64,000 bases of DNA from NCBI RefSeq assembly GCF_016809835.1, contig NZ_JAFBIL020000007.1, forward strand, positions 186,001-250,000, read 5' to 3'. The position numbers and the translations under genes are program-made. Source of the stretch: Massilia soli. Lineage in GTDB: Bacteria; Pseudomonadota; Gammaproteobacteria; Burkholderiales; Burkholderiaceae_D. This document shows, in pieces, positions 28,413 to 39,290 of the stretch (position 1 is its first letter; the number at the start of each line of letters is the position of its first letter). Under the pieces are notes generated by a model. The model had not been told where the DNA came from, did no database searches, and saw only the letters and a list, made by a program, of their open reading frames with translations.

Positions 28413-29022
28413 GCAGCAACGCCAGCACGGCGATCAGCGGCACTACCCAGAAAAGGGCCACGCCCATGGTCCACAAGGTCGCGCCGCTGACAGCACTCCA
28501 CAACAGGGGCACCGGCCACAGCGTCCAGTGAGCCCGCCGGGAAAGCGCCAGCAGGGCCAGGGTGACTGCCGCAGTGGCGTCGGGGGCGATGCCGAACATC
28601 TCGGCCTGCTGCCATGGGCGGCCGCTGGCCAGCGCCAGCAGCGGGTAGCCGAGCAACGCCACCATCAGCAAGCCGAGACCGGGGCGGCTGGGCGGCGACT
28701 GCAGTTTGCCGGCGACGAGCAACAGCAGGCCCTGAAGCACGAATCCAGCTGCAAAATACGGCGCCGCCGAATTGATCGTCGCATAGCGCTCGATGTGGAA
28801 CGCCCACGCCACCCACAGCCAGCATGCGCCCAGCAACATCGCCGCGATGCGGCCGCTGCGTTCATCGCCGCGCCGCGCCAGCATCACCACCGCTACGCCC
28901 AGCGCGGCGGCGAGCAGGTGCAGCGGCCAGACGGCCACGTTATGGAGTTCGATCAGGCGAAAGTAGGTCCGCGCCGAGAACATCAGGAAATCGGACAGCG
29001 TGTAGCTAGCCCACTCGCTCAC
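28372..29022 (-). CDS. DUF6064-like multispanning membrane protein
   Basis: A 216-aa hydrophobic protein with about six membrane segments, starting VSEWASYTLSDFLMFSARTY and continuing FRLIELHNVAVWPLHLLAAA. The pattern matches my memory of DUF6064 proteins; the function is unknown. The GTG start at 29022 overlaps the stop of the aldo/keto reductase gene in a GTGA junction, indicating translational coupling. Its 3' end runs 41 bases into the end of the convergent pullulanase gene. Confidence 0.75.
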   Translation of the reverse strand: MSEWASYTLSDFLMFSARTYFRLIELHNVAVWPLHLLAAALGVAVVMLARRGDERSGRIAAMLLGACWLWVAWAFHIERYATINSAAPYFAAGFVLQGLLLLVAGKLQSPPSRPGLGLLMVALLGYPLLALASGRPWQQAEMFGIAPDATAAVTLALLALSRRAHWTLWPVPLLWSAVSGATLWTMGVALFWVVPLIAVLALLLTLRRPPPSAQAR

Positions 29023-29939
29023 ACCAGGCGCCCCACATGCGCGCTGATACGGCTGCGCAAGGCAGCATCGGGCATCGGCCCAGCGCCTGCGGCCATGTTC
29101 TCGCGAACGTGAGCCACCTGGGAGGTCGCCGGAATCGCGCACGTGATATCGGGATGCGAGACGATGAACTTCAGCAGCACCTGCGCCCAGCTTTTGCAGC
29201 CTATCTCCGCAGCCCATGGCGGCAGCGGATGGCGCCGCAAGGCCTGGGTCAGGTCGCCCTGGCGGAACGGCCGGTTGGCGATCACGGCGATCTTGCGCTC
29301 GCGCGCCAGCGGCAGGATGCGCTGCTCGACCTCGCGATCGACGGCGTTGTAGGTGACCTGCACGAAGTCGATCGGCTGGCTCGCCATGAGCTTGACGATG
29401 TCGGCGTGGCGCCTGCCTTCCGAAGTGGTAATGCCGACATAGCGCAGCTGCCCTGCCTTCTTCATCGCGAACAGCAGCGGCAGCTGGCGTTCCCAGTCGA
29501 GCAGGTTATGCACCTGCAGCAGGTCGAATTTTGGCACGCCCCACCGGCGGCGCGACTCGGCGATTTGCTGCCGGCCGCCGGAGCTGGTCCAGACTTTGTC
29601 GGCGGAGAAAACCGCTGCCGGCCGGCCGAGGGTGGAGAGCCCATTGCCGATGACCTCCTGCGCCGAGCCGTACATCGGCGACGAATCGATCATTCGTCCG
29701 CCCGCCGCAAGGAAATTGCGCATGACGTCGGTGGCCTCCGCCCGCCCCGCCGGGTCGTTACCGACGTTGAAGGTGATCCAGCTGCCAAGGCCGATCAGCG
29801 GAATTGCCTCACCGGACGAGGGAATGGCGCGCGTCGCGATGGGCGCCGGAGCAGCGAACACAGGCATCGTTGCGCCGGCGCCGAGCGAGACCATCGCCTG
29901 CAGGATGCGGCGCCGGCGTATGGACAGTTTGTTTTGCAT
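29019..29939 (-). CDS. Aldo/keto reductase with Tat-type signal
   Basis: A 306-aa aldo/keto reductase. The N-terminus SIRRRRILQAMVSLGAGATM, ending MPVFAAPAP, looks like a twin-arginine signal, so the enzyme may be folded with its cofactor and exported. The barrel includes GLGSWITFNVG, the catalytic-region Asp and Tyr in MIDSSPMYGSAQEVIG, and FDLLQVHNL. The C-terminal ITCAIPATSQVAHVREN resembles the NADP-binding end of the family. The ATG at 29939 has a GGAGG site 8 bases upstream. It follows the second glucokinase fusion and is coupled to the DUF6064-like gene. The substrate is unknown. Confidence 0.85.
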   Translation of the reverse strand: MQNKLSIRRRRILQAMVSLGAGATMPVFAAPAPIATRAIPSSGEAIPLIGLGSWITFNVGNDPAGRAEATDVMRNFLAAGGRMIDSSPMYGSAQEVIGNGLSTLGRPAAVFSADKVWTSSGGRQQIAESRRRWGVPKFDLLQVHNLLDWERQLPLLFAMKKAGQLRYVGITTSEGRRHADIVKLMASQPIDFVQVTYNAVDREVEQRILPLARERKIAVIANRPFRQGDLTQALRRHPLPPWAAEIGCKSWAQVLLKFIVSHPDITCAIPATSQVAHVRENMAAGAGPMPDAALRSRISAHVGRLV

Positions 29940-30070
29940 CTGCAGTGCCTCCATGACAGGTGCCCAACAACAGGCATAATCTGCATGGCACCACAAATCG
30001 GCTGCGGGTTCAAGGACCGCGCAGCAGGAATCCGGAACGCCAGGGATGACAGGCCCTCCAGGGCTGACCG

Positions 30071-31927
30071 TCAAACGTCGGTGTGGGAGATCAGCAGGCG
30101 CTTGTTCTCCGTCTCCCCCTCCTCCTGGCCGCCTTGCGCGCCGAGCGAGATGCCGACCGAAATGATATCGATCAGCAGCAGCTGGAGAATCCGCGAAATC
30201 ATCGACAGGAAGGTGGTGCTGTCTTCGCTGTGATCGACCGACAGGCAGATCGTCGCCTTCTTCGCCAGCGGCGATTTGCTGCTGGTGATGGCGATAACAT
30301 CGGCCCCTGCGGCGCGGGCCGCATCGACGGCCGCCAGCAACTCGGGCAGCTTGCCCGATGTGGAAATGGCGATCACCACATCGCCCGGCTTGAGCAACTC
30401 GGCGGCCAGCGTGAACAGGTGCGAGTCGCCATACGATGACGTCGGAATACGGAAGCGGAAGAACTTGTGCTGGCCGTCGAGCGCCACCACGCGTGAATTC
30501 CCCATCGCGTAGAACTCGACCTTGTTCGCCTTGCGCAGCAGGTGGATGGCGCGGTCGATCGACACCACATCCAGCTGGTCGCGGAATTTCAGGATTGCCG
30601 ACACCGTGTTGTCGATCACCTTCGCCGACAAGTCGTGCGTGCTGTCGGAACGGCGCACCTGGCTGTGACGCACAGGGATCGTCCCGGTCAGGCTGCTGGC
30701 GAACTTCAGCTTGAAGTCGGCCAGGCCGAGGAAACCCAGCGAACGGCAGAAGCGAATGACAGTCGGCTGGCTGACATCGGCCAGGCGCGCGATCTCGGCG
30801 ATTGGCTCGTTCAGCACTTTACGCGGATGCTCGAGCACCAGCGTCGCCACGCGCTGCTCGGCCGGCGACAATTCGTGCTGCAGGTGCTGCACGCGCTCCA
30901 TCAGCGTGTTTGCGCCGCTGCGCCCGCGCAGGTGTTCGGAAAGGATCGTCGCCACGCCGTAGAACGCGGGGTTCGGGGTCATGATGACGTAGGTCGGGAT
31001 CTGCGCCAGGTAGTCGGTGAAGCGGCCTTTCGCCTCGAAGCGCGCGCGGAACGGCGAGCTGGCGAACCACTCGGCCATGCGCGGCACGATACCGCCGCCG
31101 ATGAAGATACCGCCGAACGCGCCCAGCGTCACCGCCAGGTTGGCTGCGGCGCCGCCCAGCATGCCGCTAAAGCATTCGAGCACCTCGATGCACAGCGCGT
31201 CCTTCTGCTCCAGCGCGCCGCTGATGATCTCGGGCGAGGTACGCGGCTTGACATCGAGCCCGTTACGCTGCGCCAGCGCGCGGTAGATGATCTCCATGCC
31301 GGGTCCCGAGATAAGCCGCTCGTTGGACACGTGCGACCATTCCTTCCACGCAAACTGCAGGATCGCGAATTCACGCTCGTCGGCCGGTGCGAAATTGACG
31401 TGGCCGCCCTCGCTGCCCAGCGTGACAAAACCATCGAGGGTCGGGATTACGCCCGACACGCCAAGGCCGGTGCCAGGTCCCAGCACGCCGATGACGGCAT
31501 TATCGGCAGGCGCTCCGGGGCCAACCTGCATCACATCGTCGCCCGACAAGCCGGGCAGCGACATCGCCAGCGCGGTGAAGTCGTTTACGATCAGCAGCGT
31601 GTTCAGGCCAAGCTCGCGGCGCACCTCGTCGGTCGAAAACTGCCAGTCGCGATTGGTCATGCGGATCAAGTCACCGCTGATCGGATTGGCCAGCGCGAAG
31701 GCGGCGTGGTTGATGCGCGTGCCGGTGTGGTCGGCCAGGTAGGAATGCAGCAGCGGGACGATGCCCGCGAAATCGTCGCACTTCAGGACGCGCACTGCGC
31801 GCAGCACGCCGGGAGCGGTTTCAAGCGCCAGGCGCGCGTGGGTGGCGCCGATGTCGGCCAGCAGGCGCGGGCCATCGGCATACGCAGTGCGGCTGTACTT
31901 CTGTTCGTTGTCGAGGTCTTTGGTCAT
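30071..31927 (-). CDS. Glucokinase fused to an RpiR/HexR-type regulator, copy 2
   Basis: A 618-aa paralogue of the fusion at 20148-21998, nearly collinear along its whole length. Glucokinase motifs are LLADIGATHARLALE and GPGTGLGVSGVIP; the helix-turn-helix is IAEIARLADVSQPTVIRFCR; the SIS region includes VIAISTSGKLPELLAAV. Differences cluster at the ends and in the linker, so both copies look functional. It is the fourth gene of a minus-strand run MFS-pgm-amylase-glk/hexR, placing glucose phosphorylation beside glucan breakdown. A -10-like TACAAT (31971-31966) suggests it may also have its own promoter. Confidence 0.92.
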   Translation of the reverse strand: MTKDLDNEQKYSRTAYADGPRLLADIGATHARLALETAPGVLRAVRVLKCDDFAGIVPLLHSYLADHTGTRINHAAFALANPISGDLIRMTNRDWQFSTDEVRRELGLNTLLIVNDFTALAMSLPGLSGDDVMQVGPGAPADNAVIGVLGPGTGLGVSGVIPTLDGFVTLGSEGGHVNFAPADEREFAILQFAWKEWSHVSNERLISGPGMEIIYRALAQRNGLDVKPRTSPEIISGALEQKDALCIEVLECFSGMLGGAAANLAVTLGAFGGIFIGGGIVPRMAEWFASSPFRARFEAKGRFTDYLAQIPTYVIMTPNPAFYGVATILSEHLRGRSGANTLMERVQHLQHELSPAEQRVATLVLEHPRKVLNEPIAEIARLADVSQPTVIRFCRSLGFLGLADFKLKFASSLTGTIPVRHSQVRRSDSTHDLSAKVIDNTVSAILKFRDQLDVVSIDRAIHLLRKANKVEFYAMGNSRVVALDGQHKFFRFRIPTSSYGDSHLFTLAAELLKPGDVVIAISTSGKLPELLAAVDAARAAGADVIAITSSKSPLAKKATICLSVDHSEDSTTFLSMISRILQLLLIDIISVGISLGAQGGQEEGETENKRLLISHTDV

Positions 31928-32035
31928 CACTATCAGCAAAAACTGGGTGATGACAAGGATACCCTATTGTATGAAATGCACCAAAAATTGAATTGCGATA
32001 ATTTCCCGCGCTTCCCTTTTCGGTGCAGTCCTTGC

Positions 32036-33700
32036 TTATTTAGCGATCAGCACCACGCCGTTGCTGGCGGTGAAGGAGGCCTTTCCGCCTTTCACCACTG
32101 CGTGCTTGCCGGAGTAGTAGTCACGCACGGTCTCGCCGTCGTTGAACACGCCGGCTACCGTGATCGGCACCGCTTTACCCCGCGCCACATCGAGCGCGAC
32201 GACGACCTTGTCGCGCAGCTCGCCGCGCTCCAGCGTGCGCGAGAAGGTGTATGGGCCGTCCGCGAGTTTCTTGTGGACGCCGGCGCCGACCGCGAGATGC
32301 GCTTCCCGGAATCTGCCGAGCAGCGACCAGTGACGCTGCACCTCGGCGACGCGGTAGCCGTTGCGCTTGGCATTGGTGGCGAGGTCTTTCCAGTTCATGA
32401 AGGTGCGCAGGTTGGCGTCGCCTTCCGCGCCTTCGTGCTTGAGCACGCGCGCGGTTTCGTCGCCGTAGTAGACCTGCGCCGCGCCCGGTGCGAGCAGCAG
32501 CAGGTTGGCGGTCTCGTACGGCTTGGCGCGCATCGCGTCGAACGGCTGGCCGTCGTCGTGGGAGCTCATGTAATTCATTACCGAATAGCCCTTCAGCGCG
32601 CCATTGAGTTGCTCCGAGTAGGATGCGAACACTTTCTCGTAGCCCTGCTTTGCGTCGTCCTTCATGCTGAAGTTGATCAGGTTGTCGAAGCCGTTCGCAA
32701 AGAAGTCGACGTAGTTGGCGCCTCCCATGTCGAACTTGCGCGCGTGTCCAATCGCGTAGTTGTACACCTCGGCCGTCATGAAGAATTTGTCGTCGCCGAG
32801 CTTCTTCTTCGGATTGGCGCGCTTCCAGTCTTCATACGCTTCGCTGGCGACCTTCTTCAGTTCGAGCCAGATTCCAGGCTCGGTGTGCTTGGCCGTGTCG
32901 CCGCGGAAGCCGTCGAAGCCGTACTCGCGTACCCAGTCGGCGTGCCACTTCATCAGGTAGTAGCGCGGCGCGCGCGGGTAGCCGGTGCGCGCGAAGAACT
33001 CGTCGAGCTCCTTCACTTCGCGCTCGTAGCGCCCTTCCTTCTTCCACTTCTCCACCAGCTGCGGCGGCAGCGCCACCGGGTTGACGCTGTCGGTGCGGAT
33101 ATCCGGCAGGTTCTTCACCAGCGTGCACTGAATGGTGGTGACGGCGTCCTTGTAAGTGCAGGTCGGCCCGGTACGCACCCATTCGTCCGGCCATGCGGGG
33201 TCAAGTTCGGTGACCGGGCCGGTGTGGTTCATCACCACGTCAAGCAGCACGCGGATGCCGTGCGCGTGCGCGGTGTCGACCAGCTTCTTCAGGTCTGCCT
33301 CGGTGCCGAGGTTGGCGTCGACCTTGGTGAAGTCCTTCGCCCAGTAGCCGTGGAAGCCGTACGACTTGCCGGTGCCTTCATCGGTGCTGGCATGGATCTG
33401 TTCGACCGGCGGGGTGATCCAGATGGCGGTCACGCCAAGCTTGTTGAAGTAGCCCTCCTCGATCTTCCTGGTCACACCGGCCAGGTCGCCGCCCTGGTAG
33501 CCGCGCATCGGCGCTGCGTCCGCCTTGCGGCCGTACGCCAGGTCGTTGGTCTTGTCGGCGTTGTTGAAGCGGTCGGTCAGCAGGAAATATACCGTCGCGT
33601 TATCCCACAGGAAGGGCTTGGCCATTGGCGCGGCCACGGCGCTTTGCGCCATCGTGCCAAGTGCCAGCGCAAGGGAAACGGCTAGTGCGGTAGTTTTCAT
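32036..33700 (-). CDS. Periplasmic alpha-amylase (GH13, MalS-like)
   Basis: A 554-aa secreted amylase. The signal peptide is MKTTALAVSLALALGTMAQS, ending AVA-A. The barrel shows VYFLLTDRFNNADKTND, VLLDVVMNHTGPV, nucleophile Asp in GFDGFRGDTAKH, Glu in FMTAEVYNYA and Asp in YMSSHDDGQPF. It probably releases maltodextrins in the periplasm. A two-cysteine insertion (TCTYKDAVTTIQCT) may form a disulfide. The ATG at 33700 has an AGGAA ribosome site. It lies 29 bases after pgm and about 110 bases before the glucokinase fusion in one operon. Confidence 0.9.
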   Translation of the reverse strand: MKTTALAVSLALALGTMAQSAVAAPMAKPFLWDNATVYFLLTDRFNNADKTNDLAYGRKADAAPMRGYQGGDLAGVTRKIEEGYFNKLGVTAIWITPPVEQIHASTDEGTGKSYGFHGYWAKDFTKVDANLGTEADLKKLVDTAHAHGIRVLLDVVMNHTGPVTELDPAWPDEWVRTGPTCTYKDAVTTIQCTLVKNLPDIRTDSVNPVALPPQLVEKWKKEGRYEREVKELDEFFARTGYPRAPRYYLMKWHADWVREYGFDGFRGDTAKHTEPGIWLELKKVASEAYEDWKRANPKKKLGDDKFFMTAEVYNYAIGHARKFDMGGANYVDFFANGFDNLINFSMKDDAKQGYEKVFASYSEQLNGALKGYSVMNYMSSHDDGQPFDAMRAKPYETANLLLLAPGAAQVYYGDETARVLKHEGAEGDANLRTFMNWKDLATNAKRNGYRVAEVQRHWSLLGRFREAHLAVGAGVHKKLADGPYTFSRTLERGELRDKVVVALDVARGKAVPITVAGVFNDGETVRDYYSGKHAVVKGGKASFTASNGVVLIAK

Positions 33701-33729
33701 TGATATCGTTCCTGTTGATGTAGGTGGGT

Positions 33730-35382
<1,653 letters not shown>

Positions 35383-35440
35383 TTATGTTGAAAAGACGAT
35401 ACGACAGGACGAAAAATGACGGCGCATGGATTGTGGCGCT

Positions 35441-36772
35441 TTACTTGGCCGCAGGGGCCTTGTCGGTCACGAACAGGGTCAGGATGCCTGCGATGACCAT
35501 GCAGGCGCCGCCCAGCATCAGCGTCTTGACGGTATGGCCGCCGAAGAACTGGGTGGTCATCCATCCGAGCAGCAGTCCGCTGACGATCTGCGGGATCACG
35601 ACGAAGAAGTTGAACAGCCCCATGAAGTAGCCCATGCGCTTGGCCGGCAGCGCGCCAGCGAGGATCGCGTACGGCATGGTCAGGATGCTGGCCCATGCGA
35701 TGCCGACGCCGATCATCGGGTAGATCAGCGTGTACTTATCAGTGATCATGAAGATGCTCGCCAGGCTCAGGCCACCGATGATCAGGCAGGTGGTGTGCAC
35801 GAACTTGCGGCTGGTGGCGCGCGCGAACATCGGCAGGATGAACGCCGCCAGGGCCGACACGCCGTTGTACACGCCAAACATGATGCCAACCCAGTTGCCC
35901 GCATCCTGATAGCCGGTGGACTGCGCGTCGGTGGTGCCCCACACATTGTCAGCCACCGCGGTGCCGGTGTAGATCCACATCGAGAACAGCGCGATCCAGG
36001 TAAAGAACTGCACCAGCGCGAGCTGCACCATCGTCTTCGGCATCTTCGAGAAGCCGCCGAGAATTTCGGTGATCGCCTTGCCCAGGCCCGCGGACGCCTT
36101 GCGCTCGGCGCGGAACTGCGCCAGGTCTTCGGGCGGCGCCTCCTTGGCGGTAAACACGGTCCACATCACCGACAGCAGGTAGACCAGCGCGCCGATGTAG
36201 AACGAGTAGCGCACGGTGTCCGGGATCATGCCGTCGACCGGCACGTTACTGACCGCGAAGTAGTCGGAGAAGATCATCGGCAGCAACGACGCCACCACCG
36301 CGCCGCAGCCGATGAAGAAGGTCTGCATCGCGAAGCCGGCGGTCTGCTGGCTGGTATCGAGCTTGTCGCCGACGAAAGCGCGGAACGGCTCCATCGACAC
36401 ATTGATCGCGGCGTCCATCATCCACAGCACCGCGACGGCCATCCACAGGCTGGTCGAGTTGGGCATCATGAACAGCGCGATCGACGCGAAGATCGCGCCG
36501 AGGAAGAAGAACGGGCGGCGGCGTCCCCAGTACGGGTGCCAGGTGTTGTCGCTCAGGTAGCCGATCACCGGCTGCACCAGAAGCCCGGTCACCGGCGCGG
36601 CCAGCCAGAACAGCGGCAGTTCGTCGGGCGTGGCGCCAAGGGTCGAAAATATGCGGCTGGTATTCGCGTTTTGCAGCGCGAAGCCGAACTGGATGCCGAA
36701 AAAGCCGAAGCTCATGTTCCACAGCTGCCAGAAGCTCAGGCGCGGCTTGAGCGTTGATAGTTCCATCTTCAT
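35441..36772 (-). CDS. MFS sugar transporter (SLC45/MalY-like), first of a divergent pair
   Basis: A 443-aa, 12-segment major facilitator. It starts LSFWQLWNMSFGFFGIQFGF and has the loop YLSDNTWHPYWGRRRPFFF, typical of the SLC45/GPH-type disaccharide carriers found in TonB-receptor maltose loci. It probably takes maltose or maltodextrins from periplasm to cytosol. It heads the minus-strand operon with pgm, amylase and glucokinase fusion. A TTGACA promoter with an operator-like site over its -10 lies about 230 bases upstream. A second, different MFS gene is divergent from it. Confidence 0.88.
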   Translation of the reverse strand: MKMELSTLKPRLSFWQLWNMSFGFFGIQFGFALQNANTSRIFSTLGATPDELPLFWLAAPVTGLLVQPVIGYLSDNTWHPYWGRRRPFFFLGAIFASIALFMMPNSTSLWMAVAVLWMMDAAINVSMEPFRAFVGDKLDTSQQTAGFAMQTFFIGCGAVVASLLPMIFSDYFAVSNVPVDGMIPDTVRYSFYIGALVYLLSVMWTVFTAKEAPPEDLAQFRAERKASAGLGKAITEILGGFSKMPKTMVQLALVQFFTWIALFSMWIYTGTAVADNVWGTTDAQSTGYQDAGNWVGIMFGVYNGVSALAAFILPMFARATSRKFVHTTCLIIGGLSLASIFMITDKYTLIYPMIGVGIAWASILTMPYAILAGALPAKRMGYFMGLFNFFVVIPQIVSGLLLGWMTTQFFGGHTVKTLMLGGACMVIAGILTLFVTDKAPAAK

Positions 36773-36997
36773 TGCATTGTCCCCAAATAGACCTGCCCAG
36801 TTCCGGGCCTGTGTTTCAATCGCCGATCACCGGCTTGCCGCGGCCGATGCCGCCTGTGCGCCGCTGCATGATATCCGATCAGGTGTTGCAGAAAACACGC
36901 GGCGTCGGTAAGCAACGTCGACTGCAACGGCACAATGCGGTATCCGGGGGCGGTTCGTTCGTGCAGGAATCGTCGAACGGGCAGGATGGCGGGTATT

Positions 36998-37012
36998 TGT
37001 AGCAAAATAACA
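36998..37012. promoter_or_regulatory. Operator-like site 4, over the MFS1 promoter
   Basis: TGTAGCAAAATAACA covers the -10 (37009-37004) of the minus-strand promoter. The same 15-mer with two changes recurs at 37087-37101. Confidence 0.5.
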
Positions 37013-37032
37013 TGGCCTTTTCTGGGTGTCAA
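37004..37032 (-). promoter_or_regulatory. Putative promoter of the MFS-pgm-amylase operon
   Basis: TTGACA (37032-37027), a 17-base spacer and TATTTT (37009-37004) on the minus strand. The leader to the MFS start at 36772 would be about 225 bases. The rest of the 36773-37121 gap shows no gene. Confidence 0.55.
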
Positions 37033-37086
37033 TCCAATCCTCTTCATAGTAGAATGATCAGAGTAGGGCAACAATTCGATTGCTTT

Positions 37087-37101
37087 TGTAGTCAAATAAC
37101 A
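37087..37101. promoter_or_regulatory. Operator-like site 5, upstream of MFS2
   Basis: TGTAGTCAAATAACA lies 20 bases before the ATG of the second MFS gene and would overlap its leader or ribosome access. It is a direct copy of site 4. Confidence 0.5.
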
Positions 37102-37121
37102 GAACATTGATGGAGACAAAT

Positions 37122-38399
37122 ATGCTCGACATGCAAAAGCGCCTGAGCAATTCATTTTTTGCGATCATTGGCCTGCCGTCAACGGCGATGGGCTTCGCAC
37201 TGTGCATCCAGATTTCAGCGCTGAGCTGGCTGCTAAGTACCAAATATAACCTGGCGATCCACGAGATCGGCATTGTCTGGGCTGCCGGCCCGCTGGCCGG
37301 CATCCTTGGCCAGGTCATCATCGGCTTCATCAGCGACAAGACCTGGTTCTGGGGCGGCCGGCGCCGGCCGTTCATCATGGTCGGCGGCGCGCTGGCGGCG
37401 CTGATGGTGTTCCTGCTTCCGCGCATCGATGTCGTCAGCGAGGTGCTCGGCATCGGCAACCTGCTGGTCGTGGCCGTGATCGTCGCACTGACCCTCGACC
37501 TGTCGATCAATATCGGCTTCAACCCTACCCGCTCGCTGATCGCCGACGTCACGCCGGACGGCGAAGCGCGCACGCGCGGCTTCACGTGGATGCAGACCAT
37601 CTCCGGCTTCTGGGGCGTGATGGCCTACCTGATCGGCGCCTTCATCGACAACTATGTACTGATCTCGGTCGGCGTGGTGATCGTGCTGGTGTTCTCGATC
37701 GTGCCGATGTTCTTTGTCGAGGAACCGCGGGTGCTGGCCGCGCCAAGCAAAGCCGAGGCCGCCACCGGCACCGAGTGGGGCCAGCTGTGGCGCATCTACT
37801 TCGCGCACGGCTTCTCGTGGATCGGCGTGCAGGCCATGTTCGTCTACATCATCGCCTTCATCCAGCAGCACATCGTCCCGGCTACCGCAACCGCCGCCGA
37901 AGCCTCGGCGCAGTCCGGCAAGGTGATCGCGATCTCGTTCGCCGTGATGAACGTGGTCGGCTTCGTGCTGCCGGCACTGGTGCTGGCGCCGCTGGCAGTG
38001 CGCTTCGGACGGGTACGCACCCAGGTTACCTGTGTCGCCATCATGGCGCTGGCGTACTTCGGCATCGCCTTTGCGGCGCGTACGCCGGCGATGCTGTACC
38101 TGATGATGGCGCTGGTGGGCGTCGGCTGGGCTGCGATCGTCAGCCTGCCGTTCGCGATCATGAGCGAAAAGGTCGACAAGAGCCGGATGGGGTATTTTAT
38201 GGGTCTTTTCAACCTGTCGGTCGTGATTCCCCAACTGATGTCGACCGGGATCGGCTTCGTGCTGAACCGCTCCGCCGACAAGGCTGTCCTGTTCGTGATC
38301 TGCGGCGCGTGCCTGGCAATCTCCGGCGCGCTGTGGATGCTTGTGCGCGAACAGCAGCAGGTCGGCGCATTGTCGCCAGCCCTGGCGACGTCCCATTAA
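37122..38399 (+). CDS. MFS sugar transporter (SLC45-like), second of a divergent pair
   Basis: A 425-aa, 12-segment major facilitator related to but clearly different from the one at 35441-36772. It has FISDKTWFWGGRRRPFIMVG and SLIADVTPDGEARTRGFTWM; both transporters share a RMGYFMGLFN segment near the C-terminus. It is predicted to import a di- or oligosaccharide. The ATG at 37122 has a GGAG site 6 bases upstream; in-frame TTG and ATG codons at 37107 and 37110 lie on or before this site. A secreted esterase gene follows 24 bases after the stop. Confidence 0.87.
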   Translation: MLDMQKRLSNSFFAIIGLPSTAMGFALCIQISALSWLLSTKYNLAIHEIGIVWAAGPLAGILGQVIIGFISDKTWFWGGRRRPFIMVGGALAALMVFLLPRIDVVSEVLGIGNLLVVAVIVALTLDLSINIGFNPTRSLIADVTPDGEARTRGFTWMQTISGFWGVMAYLIGAFIDNYVLISVGVVIVLVFSIVPMFFVEEPRVLAAPSKAEAATGTEWGQLWRIYFAHGFSWIGVQAMFVYIIAFIQQHIVPATATAAEASAQSGKVIAISFAVMNVVGFVLPALVLAPLAVRFGRVRTQVTCVAIMALAYFGIAFAARTPAMLYLMMALVGVGWAAIVSLPFAIMSEKVDKSRMGYFMGLFNLSVVIPQLMSTGIGFVLNRSADKAVLFVICGACLAISGALWMLVREQQQVGALSPALATSH

Positions 38400-38423
38400 T
38401 CACACTAAAGGAAGGCACTGACT

Positions 38424-39290
38424 ATGCAATCGCTGATCAAACCACTGCTGCCGCTGATCGCTGGCGCCGCGCTGTCCATGCCGGCCATGGCCGCCGACAC
38501 CGCGCCTGGCGCCCGCCCCTCCACCGCGCTGCCGGGCGTAACGCTGCTCGCCTCCGAACTCGGCATGCCGGGCCTCGACCGCAAGCGCCAGGTGCGGCTC
38601 TACCTGCCGCCAGGTTACGCGACCTCCGGCAAGCGCTATCCGGTGCTCTACATGCACGATGCGCAGAACCTGTTCGACAATGCCACCGCGTACGCGGGCG
38701 AATGGAAGGTCGACGAAACGATGGACGCGCTGTCGAAGTCAGGCCAGCTGGAACTGATCGTGGTCGGCATCGACAACGGCCAGGACAAGCGCATGACGGA
38801 ACTGAACGCGTGGAGCAGCGAGCGCTTCGGCCCGGGCGAAGGCGAAAAGTACATGGACTTCATCGTCAAGGTGCTCAAGCCAATGATCGACAAGGACTAC
38901 CGCACCCTGCCCGACCGCGCCAACACTGCGATCATGGGCAGCTCGATGGGCGGCCTGATCTCGCACTACGCGATCAACCAGTATCCGCAAGTGTTCAGCA
39001 AAGCCGGCGTATTCTCGCCAGCCTACTGGACCGCCAAGCCGGTGTTTGACTTCGTCAAGGCGAAACAGCTGCCGAAAGATGCGCGCGTGTTCATGCTGAT
39101 GGGCGGCGAGGAAGGCGGATCGATGGTCGGCGATGCGCTGAGCATGGCCGACCTGATCGCGAAGACCGGACATCCGGCGGACAACCTGGTCTACAAGATC
39201 GTGCCGGGTGCGCAGCACAATGAGGGCTTCTGGAGCGCGGAGTTCCGCGAAGCCGTGCTGTGGATGTTTGCCGCCAACACCAAGCGATAA
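38424..39290 (+). CDS. Secreted alpha/beta-hydrolase, putative esterase (esterase D/Fes-like)
   Basis: A 288-aa exported hydrolase. The signal peptide is LIKPLLPLIAGAALSMPAMA-A. The nucleophile Ser is in IMGSSMGGLISHYA and the likely catalytic His in VPGAQHNEGFW, with KRYPVLYMHDAQNLFDN as the conserved early strand. This is the putative-esterase family that includes carbohydrate esterases and enterochelin esterase. In this locus it may remove acyl groups from oligosaccharides, which is inference. Its stop codon abuts the stop of the convergent peptidase gene with no spacing. Confidence 0.85.
   Translation: MQSLIKPLLPLIAGAALSMPAMAADTAPGARPSTALPGVTLLASELGMPGLDRKRQVRLYLPPGYATSGKRYPVLYMHDAQNLFDNATAYAGEWKVDETMDALSKSGQLELIVVGIDNGQDKRMTELNAWSSERFGPGEGEKYMDFIVKVLKPMIDKDYRTLPDRANTAIMGSSMGGLISHYAINQYPQVFSKAGVFSPAYWTAKPVFDFVKAKQLPKDARVFMLMGGEEGGSMVGDALSMADLIAKTGHPADNLVYKIVPGAQHNEGFWSAEFREAVLWMFAANTKR

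Noticed and set aside
30542..33685. Plus-strand open frame of 1047 codons
   Set aside because: It crosses two well-supported minus-strand genes (the glucokinase fusion and the amylase) and has no recognisable domain.
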